Origin: Brasenia schreberi
Lineage: Eukaryota > Streptophyta > Magnoliopsida > Nymphaeales > Cabombaceae
Assembly: GCA_036023115.1 (NCBI GenBank)
Contig: JAYKKT010000056.1
Location: 2,751,001 to 2,815,000 of the forward strand
Direction: 5' to 3'
Length of the DNA stretch: 64,000 bases
A program made the translations under genes and the position numbers. The number at the start of each line of letters is the position of its first letter. The stretch's first letter is position 1. This document shows positions 60,776-64,000 of the stretch, in pieces. The notes under the pieces were generated by a model. That model made no database searches and was not told where the DNA came from. It saw only the letters and a list, made by a program, of their open reading frames with translations.

Positions 60776-62533
60776 TCTCTCATTTTATCCTCTATTGGTG
60801 TCACTCCTAATTTGTTTCTAATAACCTCATTATGTATACGGTCTTTTCTTGTATGACCACTCATCCATCTCAACATCTTCATTTTTGTCACACACATCTT
60901 TTTTACATGTTGATTAATTGCCCAACACTCATAACCATAAAACATTGCAGGTCTAATTGGTTTTCTATAATATTTACCTTTTATCTTTAATGGTATCTTT
61001 TTATCACAAAGAATACCTGATGCTCCTCTTCATTTTAACCAACCAACATTAATTCTATGCGTAACATCTCCATAAATTCTTCACTCTGAAAAATTGACCC
61101 TAGGTATTTAAAACTTTCCTTTTTGGGGATGCAATATGTGCTAATTTTAATTTTTATGTCCTCTGAAGTAACCAAATGATCAAACTTACATTCCAAATAT
61201 TTTGTCTTTGTTGTACTAAGTCGGAAGCCTTTACTTTCTAATGTTTTTCTCCATAGTTCCAATTTTCTATTAGCTTTTTCTTTAGACTCCTCCACTAACA
61301 CAATGCCATCTACAAATAACATACAACAAGGTACTTTATTTTGAATATGTTTTGTTAACTCATCAATCACCATTATAAATAAGTATGGACTTAAAGTTGA
61401 TCCTTGATGTAACCGAATATTAACTTTAAAGAAGTTTGTCATTCCTTCATGAGTCCTCGTACATGTTTTTGCACCATCGTACATGTCTCTTATAAGGTTT
61501 ATGTATGTCAATGGGATACCTCTTTTTTCCAAAGTTCTCCTAAAAACCTCTCTCGGTACCCTATCGTAAGCTTTTTCTAGATCAATAAATATCATTTAAA
61601 GGCCTTTCTTTTTTGCTCTAAAATGTTCTATAAGACGTCTCAAAAGGTAAATCGCTTCAACATTAGATCTTCCTGGCATGAATCTAATTTGGTTCTCTGT
61701 TGTACTGATACTTGTCTTAACCTACGTTCGATAATTATTTCCCATAATTTCATAATATGGCTCATTAACTTGATACTCCGATAATTCGTACAATTCTGAA
61801 TGTCTCCCTTGTTCTCTTATATATGGGTATAAGTGTACTCCTTCTCCATTCCTCGGGTATCTTTTGATTTCTCCATATTTCATTAAATAGTCTTGTGAGC
61901 CAAGTGATTCCTGTTTGGCCTAAGATTTTTTAAACTTCTATAGGAATGTTATTTGGTCCTCCCTTTATATGTTTAAGAGCCTCTTTATTTTCATTAAATA
62001 TTCTTGTGGTTTATATACTTTTCTGATTTGGCTAACTCTCCTAAGCTAATACTAACATCTTTATTTTCATTAAAAAGCTTATAAAAATAGTTTTCTATCT
62101 ATTTTTCTATCATCATTTGCCACTAGAATTTTCTCATCCTTGTCTTTGACGCATCTAACAAAATTAAGATCCTTAGTTTTGTTATCTCTAGCTCTAGCTA
62201 TCCTAAAAATATCTCTTTCACCCTCTTTTGAGTTGAACTTTTTTATATAAATTCTCTCAAATTTTAGCTTTTGCTTTACTTACGGTCTTTTTCGTTTCTT
62301 TCTTTGCTTTCTTATAAGCCTCTAAAGTTTCACTAGTTTTCTTAGCATAATGTAATTTGTAACCAGTCCTCTTTGCCTTGATTTTATTTTGCACTACTTA
62401 TGTATAGCCATATTGTCCACATATCACAAGGTGTACCAACATAATTCCAAGCATCTCCTTGAAGGACTTTATATTTAAATATACCTTCTTTCTCGCTTTT
62501 GATGTTCCACCATTTAGTCTGAATAGCTCGATG
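60776..62533 (-). mobile_element. RTE LINE directly downstream of VIR, minus strand
   Basis: On the minus strand it begins (at 62533) at the RAIRTKWWN linker and runs through reverse transcriptase (61035-61595) to [16 protein letters not shown] (60776). The last ~85 codons and the TTG tail are missing. It lacks the 250-bp duplication of the full-length copy. The palm motif reads FVDG in place of FADD, so both Ala and the second Asp are changed. The 5' side is interrupted by a hAT element and may continue beyond the window. Confidence 0.86.
61035..61595 (-). pseudogene. LINE reverse transcriptase remnant
   Basis: A 186-codon minus-strand frame has [50 protein letters not shown] and [20 protein letters not shown]. 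The catalytic FADD motif is FVDG, so this copy could not polymerise. Confidence 0.87.
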
Positions 62534-64000
62534 CAGTGTTGTCCGTATCGTATCGTGCCACGATACAATACGGGGGCCCGTATCACAGGTGCGGGCGTAT
62601 CGTACGATACGGGCGATACACCCTGGGACCCTTATAAAGGGTCCCGGCCCAAGAGAAACCCGCGATTTTCGCCTCCTTGGTGTTCAAAGCTCTAAAATCG
62701 TGTCCTACGGTGTCCGTCCAAGCCTCCAAACTCGGATTTAGGTATATTTTTAATGTTTTTTCCATTTTTTTCCTTTATATTTATTGTTTTTTGTGTTATT
62801 TCGGGTTTTTTTTTTTAATAACAAAATATGAAGTTATTAAGTGTGTGTGTATACGATCTTTATTGCATTCATGAAGTGGGAGACACTCGATTTGAGTGTT
62901 ATTTGAAGATTGGGGGATTTACGAAGTGCTTTTATTTTCAGGTTTTTGTTTGAATTAAAGTACTCCATTGAGATGGCAGGAAGGGGTGGTAGAGACTCTC
63001 ATTCAAAGTGTGATGATCCAGCATGGCAGTGGGGTATACCAGTTGAGGGTTCAAGGTTAAAAATCAGATGTTTATTTTGTGAAAAGGTGGTTAGTGGTAG
63101 AATTTCAAGGTTGAAACACCACCTAACAGGAACCAAGAAAGAAGTTGCTCCATGCATAGGCAGAGTTAGAAGTGTGCGAGAAGGTATTAAATTGCAATGC
63201 TTGCAAATGATTGAGAGTATACAGGAAATGAGACAACAAAAGGATGATTTTCAGATGTGTGAAGAAGCAGATGATGCTACTGCCACTGGAGTTGGATTTA
63301 CTGATAGTTTGCTTTCAGATCTTAGAACAGATATTGGTAGTAGCAGTTCGCGAGCACCTAGCAGAGGAAAGAGGGTTGCAGCTGAAGACTTTGGAGGTGA
63401 CAGAAGAGGAAGTTCAGGAAGGAGTAGAGGAAGAGCTTCTTCTTCTAGCATACATTCGTTCTTTCCTCCTTCCACTACACCTGGTGCTCAGCCAGGAATT
63501 CGTGCTGATATAGCTTCAGAACAACTGCACGATCAAGCAGACCTTGTAGTGGGCAGATGGTTTTATGATACATGCATTCCATTTAATACAGCAAACAGTT
63601 TTCATTTTCAAGCAATGGCAGATGCAATTGCTAACATTGGTCCAGGATACAGGATGCCCTCTTATCAGAAGTTGAGAAGGAAGATATTAGATCAGACCGT
63701 GATTGAAGTGCAGCAATACTGTTCGACTTTGAGACAATCGTGGAAGGAAATAGGCTATCATGGCAGATGGATGGACCGATAGGCAAGGAAGGACATTGCT
63801 AAACTTTCTTGTATATTGTCCTAAAGGACTCATGTTTTTTAGATCTCTAGATATGTCAGAGGAGAGGCACACTGCAGAGATCCTACGAGAGGAATTTGAT
63901 AAGGTTATACAGGAGGTTGGGCTAGAAAATGTAGTCCAATTGATTACAGATAATGCAGCTAACTACAAAGCAGCTGGAAAGGAGTTAGCTAATATTTATG
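62534..64000 (+). mobile_element. hAT transposon, left end and transposase N-terminal half
   Basis: It begins CAGTGTTGTC inside the LINE. The first ~100 bp are packed with GTATCG/CGATAC subterminal repeats, as in the element at 27356. The right end is beyond the window. The inserted LINE sequence just before it (GCTCGATG, 62526-62533) would be the expected 8-bp target duplication. Confidence 0.85.
62973..64000 (+). pseudogene. hAT transposase, BED finger and DUF659 (frameshifted, partial)
   Basis: From MAGRGGRDSHS it encodes a BED-type zinc finger ([19 protein letters not shown]), a coiled, Gln-rich stretch and a Ser/Arg/Gly-rich linker. Then come RADIASEQLHDQADLVVGRW and the start of DUF659. 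A 4-5 bp loss near 63,755 shifts the frame, ending it at 63782. The DUF659 core continues in another frame as RTLLNFLVYCPKGLMFFRSL and ITDNAANYKAAGKELAN. The C-terminal dimerisation domain is outside. Confidence 0.86.

Overview
The window is nuclear DNA of a flowering plant, probably a eudicot or another non-grass angiosperm. The evidence is an intron-rich plant gene, Ty1/copia LTR retrotransposons primed by initiator tRNA-Met, RTE-type LINEs with TTG tails, and BED-finger hAT transposons. The species cannot be fixed from the sequence.

One host gene runs along the + strand from before base 1 to about base 60,746. It encodes the plant homologue of VIRILIZER (VIR), the large scaffold protein of the nuclear mRNA N6-adenosine methyltransferase (m6A writer) complex. 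Twelve exons can be placed with continuous splice phase, giving 1,290 codons or roughly the C-terminal 60% of the protein; a thirteenth, terminal exon is tentative. Coding DNA is only about 3.9 kb of the gene. Three introns have become transposon reservoirs: 1,179-16,243 (15.1 kb), 16,772-31,773 (15.0 kb, with a GC rather than GT donor) and 32,097-56,883 (24.8 kb).

First giant intron: copia A (minus strand, 2,523-6,029, reverse transcriptase deleted), copia B (minus, 6,148-9,711, non-coding, perfect CCTTC target duplication) and copia C (plus, 10,024-14,910, all domains present but broken). Second giant intron: copia I (plus), whose two LTRs lie 14 kb apart. An older RTE LINE, a 3.48-kb full-length RTE LINE inside that LINE (20-bp target duplication), a truncated minus-strand copia J and a 3.2-kb hAT element all lie between its LTRs. 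Third giant intron: a nest in which a LINE 3' fragment abuts minus-strand copia E. Copia E carries copia F inside its LTR and copia D inside its body, and copia F itself carries a 2.75-kb solo LTR. Downstream are a degenerate copia G/H whose two ends do not match, another LINE fragment and a probable small solo LTR.

Beyond the gene, a minus-strand RTE LINE begins about 30 bp after the proposed stop codon. It is interrupted at 62,534 by a second hAT element that runs off the window and has a recognisable BED-finger/DUF659 transposase.

I found no new enzyme system. The most unusual signal is regulatory. The LTRs of copias B, C, D, E and I repeatedly carry, in both orientations, exact matches to the plant M-phase-specific activator (MSA) consensus YCYAACGGYYA, next to a GGGCCC-centred inverted repeat. 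This suggests G2/M-linked MYB3R control of this retrotransposon group.
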